A stretch of DNA of 64,000 bases from Thiodiazotropha sp040506275 (GCA_040506275.1 JBEVXD010000007.1:155046-219045); one strand, 5' to 3'. Shown: positions 46,058 to 55,338, numbered from the stretch's first letter. A program made the numbers and translations. The notes: generated by a model from the letters alone, not told the origin.

Positions 46058-46984
46058 TTAGGTTAGAACTGTAAGAAAGCGATCATTGAGGGTGCGCTCA
46101 TAATAGAAGATCCCCTTACCGACATGATCAAAGTCCCAGGTTCGCACCGGATGGTCCGGATAGGCAGTGTAGCCGCCACAATAGACCTCATTACGATTGC
46201 CTGATGGATCGAAGAAGTAGATGGTCTGACCGCGGGTTATGCCATGACGGGTTGGCCCAATATCGAGGGAGACATCGTTGATGGAGATAATGTCGGCAGC
46301 CGCTCCGACTTCGTTCCAGTCCTGCAGCAGAAATGCAACATGGTGCAGTTTGCCTGGCTCCTCGTGTTCAACAAACGCAATGTCGTGAGCCTTGTTGCTG
46401 GCAGTGAGCCAGATGGCCAGGGAATTATCGCCCTCCGGCATGTCGACCTTTTCTGGCTGATAAAAGTCGAGCACGTCGCAAAAGAACTCCCTTGCTTTGC
46501 CGATATTGGGACCATAGCAGAGCAGATGATCGAAACGACTGGCACCCATGCCATCCGGACGACGTTGGTAGATGTCCGGGTTGGTGACACCGGGATGGTC
46601 ATCAGACAATTCAACCTGATGATAGAGCTCGATGCGATGTCCGGTCGGTAGCGTGAATCCGATGCGGGGTCCGAATCCCGGTTGTTCACCAGCAGGCACA
46701 TGATCCACATCAAGACCCCAGGCGACAATCTTGGGTTCGATCTGCTTCAGATAGTCATCACTATCGACTTTAAATGCCACATAGTCCAGTCCGGCGCTCT
46801 CAGCCTGACGCAACACCACGCTATGGTGATCAAACTCGTCCCAGCCTTTGAGACAGACCCGACCATCAGCTTCTCTACTGACGATATTGAGTCCTAAAAT
46901 ATTCTGGTAGTGATTGATTGCTTCGTCCATATTCAGTACGCGAATCTGTATCAGTCCAGGACGGAGTACGCCTTTAAATGCCAT
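46058..46984 (-). CDS. xylE: Catechol 2,3-dioxygenase (extradiol, type I)
   Basis: 308 residues, the size of XylE/DmpB (307). Two vicinal-oxygen-chelate domains. Iron ligands line up with P. putida XylE: His153 in RFDHLLCYG, His214 in KLHHVAFLL and Glu266 in GNRNEVYCGG. It cleaves catechol next to its hydroxyl groups to give 2-hydroxymuconate semialdehyde. It follows the ferredoxin gene by 59 bases, as in xyl/dmp operons, where the ferredoxin re-reduces the iron. Confidence 0.96.
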   Translation of the reverse strand: MAFKGVLRPGLIQIRVLNMDEAINHYQNILGLNIVSREADGRVCLKGWDEFDHHSVVLRQAESAGLDYVAFKVDSDDYLKQIEPKIVAWGLDVDHVPAGEQPGFGPRIGFTLPTGHRIELYHQVELSDDHPGVTNPDIYQRRPDGMGASRFDHLLCYGPNIGKAREFFCDVLDFYQPEKVDMPEGDNSLAIWLTASNKAHDIAFVEHEEPGKLHHVAFLLQDWNEVGAAADIISINDVSLDIGPTRHGITRGQTIYFFDPSGNRNEVYCGGYTAYPDHPVRTWDFDHVGKGIFYYERTLNDRFLTVLT

Positions 46985-47043
46985 ATTAAAATCCTCTCTG
47001 CTTATATGAAAACTGTATAGTTATTGAACCTGTCTAAAGGTCA

Positions 47044-47394
47044 TTAACCGACGTTTGCAATGCACGTTTCATCTTCGGGATCGACCGACAAATCTGCTCT
47101 CAGTGACTTCTCCATTTTTCCCACTACGCTGATCGACAGATCGCTGGTTGGCGTGCAGCGGCAAGCAAGCACAATCTGATTCGATTCATCTGCTTCGCTG
47201 ATAACACTGCGACTCATCTTTCGCTTGAGAAATGTTCCTGAGGTCACCTGGATTCTACAGACACCACATCCACCACCCCGGCAACCGGCGGGTATGCCCC
47301 GTCGACCAAGATGCTCCATCCCCTGAAGCAGAGTCTGGCCCTCAGAACAGGGATAGGTTTCTGTAGAATTTTCGATGATGATCCGATGTCGCAT
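47044..47394 (-). CDS. Plant-type [2Fe-2S] ferredoxin (XylT/DmpQ-like)
   Basis: 116 residues. Cluster ligands CX4CX2C...C: Cys38, Cys43, Cys46 and Cys78 (AGCRGGGCGVCRIQV, LACRC). XylT-type ferredoxins reactivate catechol 2,3-dioxygenase after oxidation of its iron. It is the first gene behind a sigma-54 promoter. Confidence 0.93.
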   Translation of the reverse strand: MRHRIIIENSTETYPCSEGQTLLQGMEHLGRRGIPAGCRGGGCGVCRIQVTSGTFLKRKMSRSVISEADESNQIVLACRCTPTSDLSISVVGKMEKSLRADLSVDPEDETCIANVG

Positions 47395-47486
47395 CGCATC
47401 CCCTTATATTGAATGTTGCATATACAGTCGGTATTTCCGGTCACTCTCCTCCCATTTGGAGAATAAGCTGACCTTGAATGGCTTAG

Positions 47487-47502
47487 AGCAGAATCTGTGC
47501 CA
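47487..47502 (-). promoter_or_regulatory. Sigma-54 promoter of the catechol operon
   Basis: TGGCACAGATTCTGCT on the minus strand: GG and GC are separated by exactly ten bases, the -24/-12 spacing, and only the first T of the TTGC box differs. It lies about 93 bases before the ferredoxin start and faces an XylR-type activator gene. Confidence 0.85.
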
Positions 47503-47590
47503 GGAGGTGTGGAGGGGATGGTTGGGTAAGCCTTAATGAAAGGATGACCAACACTATAAATCAATGGAAAAGTGATGATTTGAAAGCCAA

Positions 47591-47744
47591 AAGTTACTAT
47601 ATGAAAACTATTTTAAGGGATAACCCTAATTTAATACTGTTATAGCAATTAATATCGATATTTATATTTTCAATCGTTATTTTTTATTGCTATTTTATAA
47701 CTATACTGAGACAGGATAAGAAAAACTCACCATATAGTTACTTT
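47591..47744. promoter_or_regulatory. Candidate activator binding sites upstream of the sigma-54 promoter
   Basis: AAGTTACTATATG (47591-47603) recurs inverted as CATATAGTTACTTT (47731-47744), and a weaker CCATATAATCACATT follows near 47773. These sit roughly 95 and 235 bases upstream of the -24/-12 element, in the range for upstream activating sequences of XylR/DmpR proteins. Assignment is inference from repetition and position. Confidence 0.45.
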
Positions 47745-47817
47745 CTAATGATATCGTGACCTTTTTTTCTTACCATATAATCACATTAGAAACATCTCCT
47801 AAGCCTGAGACGACCAT

Positions 47818-49512
47818 ATGACCATCAAAATCGACCTGAGCTCCCAATTCGATCTCCCTTCCGAGCTGAATCTCTCCCTGGAAGAGGGTCGCATACTGTT
47901 GAGCGATCAACGCATGATCATGCTCCACGTGGGCGCCATGGGCTCCCTGCGCAAAGAACTGATTGAGACGCTGGGGATCGAACGGGCTCGGGGACTTCTC
48001 ACCCGATTGGGTTACGCTTCCGGCGTCCGTGACGCCAAACTCGCACGTAAAATGATGCCAAACGCCTCAGATGAGGAGCTGATGCTGATGGGACCCAAGC
48101 TCCATATGCTAGAGGGTATCGTCAAGGTCTCTCCCATCAAAATTGACATCGACATCACCAATGGTAAATATTTCGGCGACTTGATCTGGGAACACTCCTA
48201 CGAAGCTGATGTACACATCGAGCAGTTTGGCGTACACACCGAATCGGTCTGCTGGACCCAGATCGGCTATGCCACCGGTTACACCACTGAAATTGTCGGT
48301 CGCTTTATTCTCTACCGCGAACCTGAGTGCTGCGGGATGGGAGATCGCCATTGCCGCAACGTAGGCAAACCGATCGAAGACTGGGACGGTGACGTGGATG
48401 GAGATCTCAAGTACTTTAATCCCGACCACATCGCAGATCAGTTGTTGAAGCTGCAGGAGGAGGTAGCCCATCTCCGCTATTCGCTGGATGAGGAGACTGC
48501 CCCCGGGGACATGGTGGGCAGCGCTCCGGCATTTCTGAAAACCTGCGAATTACTCAAGAAGGCCGGGGAGAGCAATGTCACTGTATTGCTGCTCGGAGAG
48601 ACCGGCGTTGGCAAGGAGATGTTTGCTCGCGCACTGCATGGCATCAGCTCACGGGCCGAACGGAACTTCATTGCCATCAACTGCGCCGCAATACCTGAGT
48701 CACTGATCGAGTCTGAACTCTTTGGTGTTGAAAAGGGGGCGTATACCGGCGCACAACACTCCAGACCCGGACGTTTCGAGAGAGCCCATGGCGGCACTCT
48801 TTTTCTCGACGAGGTAGGTGAGCTATCACCCGCTGCCCAGGCCAAACTGTTGCGGGTATTGCAGGAGGGAGAGTTCGAACGCATTGGAGACAGTCGCACC
48901 CGTAAGGTCAATGTGAGGCTGATCGCAGCTACAAATGTGGAACTGCAACAAGCAGTGGACGAGGGCATGTTCCGTGCTGACCTCTACTACCGTCTAAATA
49001 TCTACCCCATTCTGATCCCAGCACTGCGGGAACGGAATGAGGACATACCAGCCCTGGTCAACCGTTTTCTGGAGAAGTACACGGCACTACATGGTAAGCG
49101 CATCCCAGGCATTACAGAACGAGCGCTACGGGCATTAAGAAGTTACAGCTGGCCTGGCAACATCCGCGAGCTGGAGAATATCATCGAGCGTGGTGTGATC
49201 ATCGCACCTAACGATACCAACATCGACCTTCCCAACCTCTTTCCCGGAATCTACATCGAGCCCGTCACAACAACACCGGCGCAGTCTGCGCAAACGATAG
49301 ACGCACCCAACCTACAATCGGCAGGCATGAGCCTTGAGCGCATGCTGGATCAACTACTCGACCAGAACATCCCCCTGGCACAGCTTGAAAACAACCTCCT
49401 CGACAGAGCAGTTGATCGAGCAAGAGGCAACCTCGCATCCGCAGGTCGCATGCTTGGCCTAACCCGACCTCAAATGGCTTATCGCCTGAAGAAGTACGGC
49501 GCAACTGAATAG
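47818..49512 (+). CDS. XylR/DmpR-family sigma-54-dependent activator of aromatic catabolism
   Basis: 564 residues. The N-terminal sensor (about 1-205) combines the XylR_N region (LSDQRMIMLHVGAMG) and a V4R domain with Cys residues (YREPECCGMGDRHC), which bind phenol-type effectors in relatives. A B-linker leads to the AAA+ domain: Walker A GETGVGK (260-266), GAYTGA (307-312, contacts sigma-54) and Walker B GGTLFLDEVGEL. A Fis-type helix-turn-helix ends the protein (NLASAGRMLGLTRPQMAYRL). Divergent from the operon it most probably controls. Confidence 0.95.
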   Translation: MTIKIDLSSQFDLPSELNLSLEEGRILLSDQRMIMLHVGAMGSLRKELIETLGIERARGLLTRLGYASGVRDAKLARKMMPNASDEELMLMGPKLHMLEGIVKVSPIKIDIDITNGKYFGDLIWEHSYEADVHIEQFGVHTESVCWTQIGYATGYTTEIVGRFILYREPECCGMGDRHCRNVGKPIEDWDGDVDGDLKYFNPDHIADQLLKLQEEVAHLRYSLDEETAPGDMVGSAPAFLKTCELLKKAGESNVTVLLLGETGVGKEMFARALHGISSRAERNFIAINCAAIPESLIESELFGVEKGAYTGAQHSRPGRFERAHGGTLFLDEVGELSPAAQAKLLRVLQEGEFERIGDSRTRKVNVRLIAATNVELQQAVDEGMFRADLYYRLNIYPILIPALRERNEDIPALVNRFLEKYTALHGKRIPGITERALRALRSYSWPGNIRELENIIERGVIIAPNDTNIDLPNLFPGIYIEPVTTTPAQSAQTIDAPNLQSAGMSLERMLDQLLDQNIPLAQLENNLLDRAVDRARGNLASAGRMLGLTRPQMAYRLKKYGATE

Positions 49513-49658
49513 AGCACAAGAGAAGAGACTCAACAGGAAAACACCCTTCGCAACCGACATCGCATATCTACTCTCTAGAATTTGAGTGACATTTATTTCG
49601 CACCATGTAATAATGTGTGGTTAACCCCCGTACAGAACCAAAGTATTCAGGAGAACAT

Positions 49659-50273
49659 GTGACTGAAACCGAAGCAGAATTGCAACTCAAAGTCTGGAAA
49701 GAACTAGCGATTAGCAAGCAAGTGTTAATGATGGCAGCGACCGACGCACTCAAGCTAGACAAAAACTGCCCCCCAGAAGAGCTTAAACTAGCGCTCGAAG
49801 CCACTATCCAGCGCGCCACAAACGCTGAACTCGAGGTGAAGAGCACCCAGGAACAGTCAAAGCTTGCTGTCGCCTCAGTGGAACAGCAATTAGCTGAGAG
49901 CCAAAAATCCCTGGTAGGTGCTGAAACCGCTCTTGCCGAGGCGCTAGCGAATGTGCAGCAACTTAAAGAGCAACTCATCAGCGAGCGCACAAATCATGGG
50001 CAACAACTGAAAAAACTCAAAGAGCAACTGGCAGAGAAGGAACGCGCTATCAAGACCATCAGCACAACCCTGTCTGACACGCCAGAAAACGTTCTAAAGA
50101 AGCTGAAGGGACTGAAAAAACAGAAGCTAGATGAATCTGAGGCCCGAAGAAAAGCGGAAGAAGCCCTGTCCACCCTGCGCAAGGAAAAGCAGAAACTTGA
50201 GCAGAGCTTGAAAGAGCTGGAAGCAGCACAGGAAGAGTCAAAGGAAGAGCCAAAGGAAGAGATTGCGGCCTAA
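49659..50273 (+). CDS. Coiled-coil protein of unknown function
   Basis: 204 residues from GTG 49659, chosen for CAGGAG five bases upstream. Apart from the first 60 residues it is one long coiled coil rich in Glu, Lys, Gln and Ala (KKLKEQLAEKERAI, EALSTLRKEKQKLEQSL), with an acidic tail. No signal peptide or membrane segment. Family not recognised; a structural or scaffolding role is possible. Confidence 0.75.
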   Translation: MTETEAELQLKVWKELAISKQVLMMAATDALKLDKNCPPEELKLALEATIQRATNAELEVKSTQEQSKLAVASVEQQLAESQKSLVGAETALAEALANVQQLKEQLISERTNHGQQLKKLKEQLAEKERAIKTISTTLSDTPENVLKKLKGLKKQKLDESEARRKAEEALSTLRKEKQKLEQSLKELEAAQEESKEEPKEEIAA

Positions 50274-50460
50274 AGACCAACTAGCCAGCACCCCCTTCAC
50301 GACCTCTACAGAACACGGCAGATAGAAATGAGGGATGGATTGATCCACCCCTCTCTCTTTAAGTTAACCGCTATAATCTCCTGCAGTGTATCTTCCGACA
50401 AAGCTCAATATGCAGCTTGGCGATTAAGCCACATACCTACGCTGAGAAAGTGAAAAGGGG

Positions 50461-50650
50461 TTAGCACCCTTCTACCATTTTGTTGATCCTCCATTAGCTT
50501 TCAGAACAAGGATGAACAAATATCCAAAAATCCTCATTTCCAATTTCCGGACACCCCGGCTCATGAGGTCCAGCGTGATAATAGCCGACAACCGAAATCT
50601 TGAAATCGATGTCTACCAAAGAGATAAAAGGTACCGACCTCTTTTTACCT
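50461..50650. repeat. 190-bp dispersed repeat, copy 1
   Basis: Shares with copies 2 and 3 the ordered blocks CATTAGCTTTC, CGGCTCATGAGGTCCAGCGT, GATAATAGCC and a terminal AGAGATAAAAGGTACCGACCT-type hairpin followed by a T-rich run. Non-coding. Confidence 0.75.
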
Positions 50651-50754
50651 TTCTTTTCTGATCATCAGATCTGATATCAACATATTTACCATTCCAGATC
50701 AGCTACATCTATCTGCACTGAATTGAATAGATTACCTTTTATATAATCTCTACT
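50651..50754. other. Spacer between two repeats
   Basis: AT-rich, no gene. The whole interval 50274-51319 is gene-free and consists largely of repeat copy 1 and MITE-like copy D. Confidence 0.4.
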
Positions 50755-51037
50755 ATTAACCCGGCGACTAAGTATGTCGTCTTCAGGTTTTCAAGCCTGC
50801 CCTTGATCAAGGCGCGGCTCGCAGGCAATGGTTATTCCCTTGTCAAGAGCCGCAACACCGAGCAAGGGCAGGCTTGAAACCCCTAACAATATGATTTTTA
50901 AAAGAGAGGCCGAAGTGTGCCTACCTGCAGACAGCGTTATCAAAACTTGCTGTAGGAGTGCTACAGCGGCGTTTTGATGCCTTGCCGCAGGCTGGCACAC
51001 TTCGGCTGAAGACAACGTACTTAGTCGCCGGGTTAAT
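50755..51037. repeat. MITE-like inverted-repeat element, copy D (long)
   Basis: 283 bp. The ends match copy C almost base for base. Between the CTGCAGAC and GGCACACTTCGGC parts it carries an additional 58 bp that folds on itself (ATCAAAAC/GTTTTGAT and GCTGTAG/CTACAGC), a segment also present in copy B. No coding capacity. Confidence 0.88.
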
Positions 51038-51203
51038 AACAAGCAGAAACTAAATTTGCTGTCATCTTCTAGGTCAGAAAATAGTGGATCTTGTATCTAC
51101 AATCGGTGCCAGTCATCTACTATTTTAACGCTCGAACAAGATCAGGATTAATATTTAATAAACAAGAATAGATCACACTTTTTTGAAACCCTATTCACCA
51201 ACT

Positions 51204-51290
51204 AGGGTTATCCCTAGCATGCTGGTAAAAAGATTAATGGTTATTGTTTAAATGGCAAAGTAAAACGCTTCAAAGCGTTGTCTTTGCAAA
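51204..51290 (+). promoter_or_regulatory. Leader of the VPLPA-CTERM gene with palindromes
   Basis: CTAGGG/CCCTAG (51202-51217) and a compound hairpin with arms GCAAAG/CTTTGC (51255-51260, 51282-51287) around AACGCTT/AAGCGTT. The first contains the 12-mer AGGGTTATCCCT that also occurs, inverted, in the catechol control region. Possible operator and leader structure. Confidence 0.4.
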
Positions 51291-51319
51291 CTCTAACTAA
51301 TTAAAAAGAAGGATATATA

Positions 51320-51961
51320 ATGAAGTATCGTATTGGTTTCAAATGGATAGCGACTATATTAACTGCTTTTAGCTGCAACGCCTTTAGTGCAAGCGCTCAA
51401 TACAACTCCCAACTAGATCTTAACAATCCGCAATATTCAGTAAACATCAATGGTTCAACAGGAAATATTGCAGCTGATATCGTCCGCGTTGATTTAGGCA
51501 ACAGCTGGAATGGTGAAATGGATATCCAGCTTACAACGGGTAACTACACAACTTTGGGTACAACACTTGGATTTGCTTTAACAACAGATCCTAATGATGC
51601 GATGTACAATGACCCAAGTGCTTTTCTTGCTTTGTCTGACCCTAATGCTGATGTTACACAATTTTTCAATGATAATGTTATCGGTTGGGAGATGTATAGC
51701 TGGGGCAGCAACTATGTTGCACCAAATACCACAAACAATCTGACAGACCAATTTAACCCCATGCTTTTTGATCCAAACGTAAATTATTATGCTTTTATTG
51801 CTGGCGGTTCACTGCTTCCGACAACTGTCAGCCTACAGCTAGATGTTAGTGACGGTAGCGAAGTAAGCGCCGTACCTGTTCCCGCTGCTCTATGGCTCTT
51901 TGGTTCAGGTCTACTTGGAATTATTTCACTCAATAAACGCAGAAAAACAATTCCTGCATAA
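51320..51961 (+). CDS. VPLPA-CTERM (PEP-CTERM type) exported protein
   Basis: 213 residues: signal peptide (to ASA), a beta-rich Asn/Thr/Asp-rich domain, and a C-terminal sorting signal VPVPAALWLFGSGLLG followed by a basic KRRK tail. Such signals are cut by exosortase, linking the protein to exopolysaccharide or cell-surface deposition. No exosortase gene is in the window. AAGGA ribosome binding site. Confidence 0.88.
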   Translation: MKYRIGFKWIATILTAFSCNAFSASAQYNSQLDLNNPQYSVNINGSTGNIAADIVRVDLGNSWNGEMDIQLTTGNYTTLGTTLGFALTTDPNDAMYNDPSAFLALSDPNADVTQFFNDNVIGWEMYSWGSNYVAPNTTNNLTDQFNPMLFDPNVNYYAFIAGGSLLPTTVSLQLDVSDGSEVSAVPVPAALWLFGSGLLGIISLNKRRKTIPA

Positions 51962-52126
51962 CAGGACACATATTTATCGTATGTTAAATGTATACAGCGC
52001 GGTCTTTGTCTATGATAGCTTGATATTCCCTATCTTAATCTTAAGACTGCGTTGTTTTTAATACTACCATTGCCATTCAACTGATATCAGTAAACTGAAG
52101 TGGCGATAGGTGACAAGGTCGCAAGA

Positions 52127-52163
52127 AGGGTAAGCCTGAAGCGCCTGCCTCACAGCTTACCCT
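52127..52163. repeat. Inverted repeat between convergent genes
   Basis: AGGGTAAGC (52127-52135) and GCTTACCCT (52155-52163), 19-base loop, lying 30 bases from the rhodanese stop. It could act as a bidirectional stop signal but has no T-run. Confidence 0.4.
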
Positions 52164-52193
52164 CACATAAATATCACTATAATTACATACTAA

Positions 52194-52784
52194 TTACAGA
52201 TCATACATCTTGTTCTTGTCGAGTTTGTAGCTCCAAGGCAAATGACTATTTTTCCAACCATTAACAACACGCTGACCTTTCAGATCACCACTCTTAGCTT
52301 TATCACCTTCAAAACCATCGAGAACAGTGTAAACACTAGTGTAACCATTTTGAGCGAGCAGATTAGCTGCCTTGGCACTTCGGCTACCGGAACGACATAT
52401 TAGAATAATTTTAGAATCTTTATTGGCCCCTTTGGCCTTTACGAGGTCTTCCATAGAGAGCAAAAAACCACTATTGGGTTCAAGTTTGTAATTTTTCTTT
52501 TTCTCGTCCCATGTCCCCCAGTCACCAGACACCATATAAGGAATGTTGGCGTCAGATGTTAGAGGCATACCTATAAATGCGATTTCTGCACGAGTACGTA
52601 CATCGACAAATATTACATTAGATTTTTCTGATTTAAGTTCATAGGCATCCTTGGCGGTGAGATAAAGTCCCAACTTTGTCTGCTTTTTAGAGGGAATGTT
52701 GTCAGTATTCGCGGCAGTGGCCACAGATACAATTACGAGTGACAACACAGTACTGAGGATGATACGGGAAAGTATGTTTTCCAT
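52194..52784 (-). CDS. Exported rhodanese-domain protein
   Basis: 196 residues: signal peptide (VIVSVATAA), then a single rhodanese domain with DVRTRAEIAFIGMP and the active-site loop CRSGSRS (Cys130) that carries a persulfide in sulfurtransferases. Periplasmic location suggests handling of thiosulfate or other reactive sulfur, fitting a sulfur-oxidising host, but that is inference. Single gene. Confidence 0.9.
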   Translation of the reverse strand: MENILSRIILSTVLSLVIVSVATAANTDNIPSKKQTKLGLYLTAKDAYELKSEKSNVIFVDVRTRAEIAFIGMPLTSDANIPYMVSGDWGTWDEKKKNYKLEPNSGFLLSMEDLVKAKGANKDSKIILICRSGSRSAKAANLLAQNGYTSVYTVLDGFEGDKAKSGDLKGQRVVNGWKNSHLPWSYKLDKNKMYDL

Positions 52785-52963
52785 TTAGCTAAAACTCCGT
52801 TGTATATTAACTACAGTTATTATGAATATAACCAGATGCTGATTATATGGGCGCTTAATCCCAAATTCAATTGTTCAACTGGAATCATTTTCAAGCAATG
52901 TGAAGTAGATACTTGATTAACTAGCGCTAACCAAAAACACCTAGTAGAAAGGGCGCAACAGCT

Positions 52964-53160
52964 GTTAACCTTTTATTCAGTACAATCACACTACATTAGC
53001 TTTCTGAACTAGGATGTTCTCATGCCATAAATAGATCGTTTCTGATTGCCTGTGATATCGGCTCATGATGTTCCAGTGTGACAATAGCCTACAAACGGTA
53101 TTTTTGTATCCGATGACTCCAAATAGAAAAAGAGATGAAGGGTACTGCCCTCTTTTTTTC
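52964..53160. repeat. 190-bp dispersed repeat, copy 2
   Basis: Same block order as copies 1 and 3: TACATTAGCTTTCTGAAC, CGGCTCATGATGTTCCAGTG, TGACAATAGCC, and a terminal GAAGGGTACTGCCCTC hairpin followed by eight T. Lies between the rhodanese and diguanylate cyclase genes. Confidence 0.75.
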
Positions 53161-53228
53161 TAAACATCAATAGCTATTACTTTAAGATGACTGATATTTG
53201 ACGATAGAGACTATTAACTCACTAATTC

Positions 53229-54623
53229 TCAATCGGACCAGAAAACGATCTCATTATCCTTCAGGTTGGTCTTCATTTCTAATTTTCCCTGTTGTATAAG
53301 GCCAGGTAGATTGTTTGTAAAATGAGGGTTGAAGTCTTTGCTGGTAGCGAGAGTTGTAGGAATGATCCCTACCCAGGCATTTCGGCCCGAGCGCTTCGCA
53401 GCATATAGACAAGCATCGGCTAAGTACACCACCTTCTCCCAGCTCATTTCTTCTGGACTATTCGTGAGAAAAGGGAATACGGCCGCGCCAATTGAACATG
53501 TTAGCTGAACAGATGACTGTTTGTTAATATCGAATTGGTGAGTTTCCACTGCCTGCCGAATACGTTCAATGTGCAGTGTATAGTCTTCCCGGCTTACATT
53601 TCGCAAAACTATCAAGAATTCTTCACCACCCCAACGGATAGTTGTATCCATCTTGCGGTACGAAGTTGATAGTAAATCGCGCATTTGTATAAGGATTTGA
53701 TCACCTGCAGCATGACCGTAGTTGTCATTTACAGATTTAAAATGATCCAAGTCCACCATAATGAATACAATGTTTGTTTCACTTGTACTCATTTTTTCTG
53801 TATTTTGCTTATTTTTTTGGTAGTGGCGAAGCACTTGATCAACATCTTTCTGAATAGTGTCGTTAAAATAACGTCGATTCCAAAGTCCTGTTAGTTCATC
53901 TGTCAAGCTAACCTTGAGAAGCTGATTGTGGGCTTTTTGTAGTTGTTGGGTGAGTTCTTCTTGCTTTAACTTTTCTTCAGTCAAATACGAACTGAGAGCT
54001 TCATTACGATAACCTATTATCAACGAATGTAGATATGCAGAATGTATCGATGCACCAGCATGAAATAGAATGGCTATAAAGAATAATGTCAGAAATCCCA
54101 GTACAGTGAAGATCATTTCACCTTCCAAGAAAAATCTAAGCGAAATAGGTGTCGCGGAAAGAAGTAGAAATGCGATATAGGATGGTTTCCATGAATAGTA
54201 CGTCGTAACCGCTGAGGCACTTAACGGTAAAACACATATTGCCCATACTAAATAATACTTAGGTGAATTTTCTGGCCATAAATAGAAAGATGATAAGGCC
54301 CACATCAAGCCAGAGGCACTAGTACCGATGGTGTGCCAGTTCGCCCAACGATTGATATTAACTACTATTTGGTTTTGTCGTATAAACGCAAAGGTGAGAT
54401 AAGCTCGGGAAAATGTAATCAGCGTAAAAAGAACTAACCAAAGTGAAAGTTTCCATGAAGGAACTTCTTGCCATAGTATAAAACAGACCGAAACAGCAAC
54501 AACAAGGACGCCGACTAAACCAGTCAACGACTGCTGATAGAGCTGTCTTATTTGAGCTTCCTTAACTTTGAGAACAATCTCAGGATCTTCCTTAGTTTCC
54601 CATTCTGCATTTTTCATACGCAA
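53229..54623 (-). CDS. Membrane diguanylate cyclase
   Basis: 464 residues. About six transmembrane helices (residues 35-205) form an integral sensor, followed by a coiled-coil linker and a GGDEF domain with intact GGEEF (in RWGGEEFLIVL) and the RKMD inhibitory site five residues earlier. Expected to make c-di-GMP; the membrane sensor's signal is unknown. Monocistronic. Confidence 0.93.
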   Translation of the reverse strand: MRMKNAEWETKEDPEIVLKVKEAQIRQLYQQSLTGLVGVLVVAVSVCFILWQEVPSWKLSLWLVLFTLITFSRAYLTFAFIRQNQIVVNINRWANWHTIGTSASGLMWALSSFYLWPENSPKYYLVWAICVLPLSASAVTTYYSWKPSYIAFLLLSATPISLRFFLEGEMIFTVLGFLTLFFIAILFHAGASIHSAYLHSLIIGYRNEALSSYLTEEKLKQEELTQQLQKAHNQLLKVSLTDELTGLWNRRYFNDTIQKDVDQVLRHYQKNKQNTEKMSTSETNIVFIMVDLDHFKSVNDNYGHAAGDQILIQMRDLLSTSYRKMDTTIRWGGEEFLIVLRNVSREDYTLHIERIRQAVETHQFDINKQSSVQLTCSIGAAVFPFLTNSPEEMSWEKVVYLADACLYAAKRSGRNAWVGIIPTTLATSKDFNPHFTNNLPGLIQQGKLEMKTNLKDNEIVFWSD

Positions 54624-54856
54624 TCGCAGGGTTAGAAGATATAGCCGAAATGAGAAAAATAATATCTTTCAGTTTCTATCCAATTATTTGTAGAAAACCC
54701 CTTACCAACACTCCCCTTTTTTACAAATACGAAGCTGAATCAAACCTTACGAGCATCCTAACACCGTTCAATTATTAAATCCTAGCTGACTTCTTACTAA
54801 TCTGCTTGATATATCTGACTATTTATCTCTGAATTCAGAGAAAGTGATCAATACTC

Positions 54857-55044
54857 TTTAACCGTTCTATTTAGTACAATCATTCTTCATTAGTTTTCTA
54901 AACAAAGACGTTCAAATACCCAGAAAACCTCGTTTCTATTTGCCGTACATCCCGGCTCATGAAGTACAGCGTGATAATAGCCAACAACCTGTTTTTTTGG
55001 ATCCGACTACTCCCTAAGAGATAAAGGGCTCTGCCCCCTTTTTA
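54857..55044. repeat. 190-bp dispersed repeat, copy 3
   Basis: Blocks TTCATTAGTTTTCTAAAC, CGGCTCATGAAGTACAGCGT, GATAATAGCC and a terminal AAAGGGCTCTGCCCCCTTTTT hairpin with T-run, in the same order as copies 1 and 2. It ends at the stop codon of the next minus-strand gene. Confidence 0.78.
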
Positions 55045-55338
55045 TTATCTATTTTTGTTCCTTTTTTGCTCCATGTGGCGAATAAAGGCTCGCTCCTCAT
55101 AATCAGGACGCATTCCAAGATATATGACTAAAACAACCACTCCAAATCCAAATCCCACTAAGCTCAACGTACCGAGATAAGTGAATTGATAACCTAATGC
55201 CTCGAAATAAAATCGGTCTCCCTGGCCGGCAAGAATACGTTTCACCAACATACCGACGAAGCCAGCCAGGCCAAACAAGAAAAAAATCGAGCCAACTATA
55301 AACAGTTTCCTCGGAAATTTAGGATCGGAATACTTCAC
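55045..55338 (-). CDS. Small membrane protein of unknown function
   Basis: 97 residues with two transmembrane helices (about 12-32 and 50-72) and a charged C-terminal tail (MRPDYEERAFIRHMEQK). Family not recognised. It lies 60 bases downstream of the AraC gene on the same strand. Confidence 0.65.
   Translation of the reverse strand: MKYSDPKFPRKLFIVGSIFFLFGLAGFVGMLVKRILAGQGDRFYFEALGYQFTYLGTLSLVGFGFGVVVLVIYLGMRPDYEERAFIRHMEQKRNKNR

Noticed and set aside
50791..51042. 83-codon minus-strand frame
   Set aside because: Lies inside MITE-like copy D and contains translated inverted repeats.
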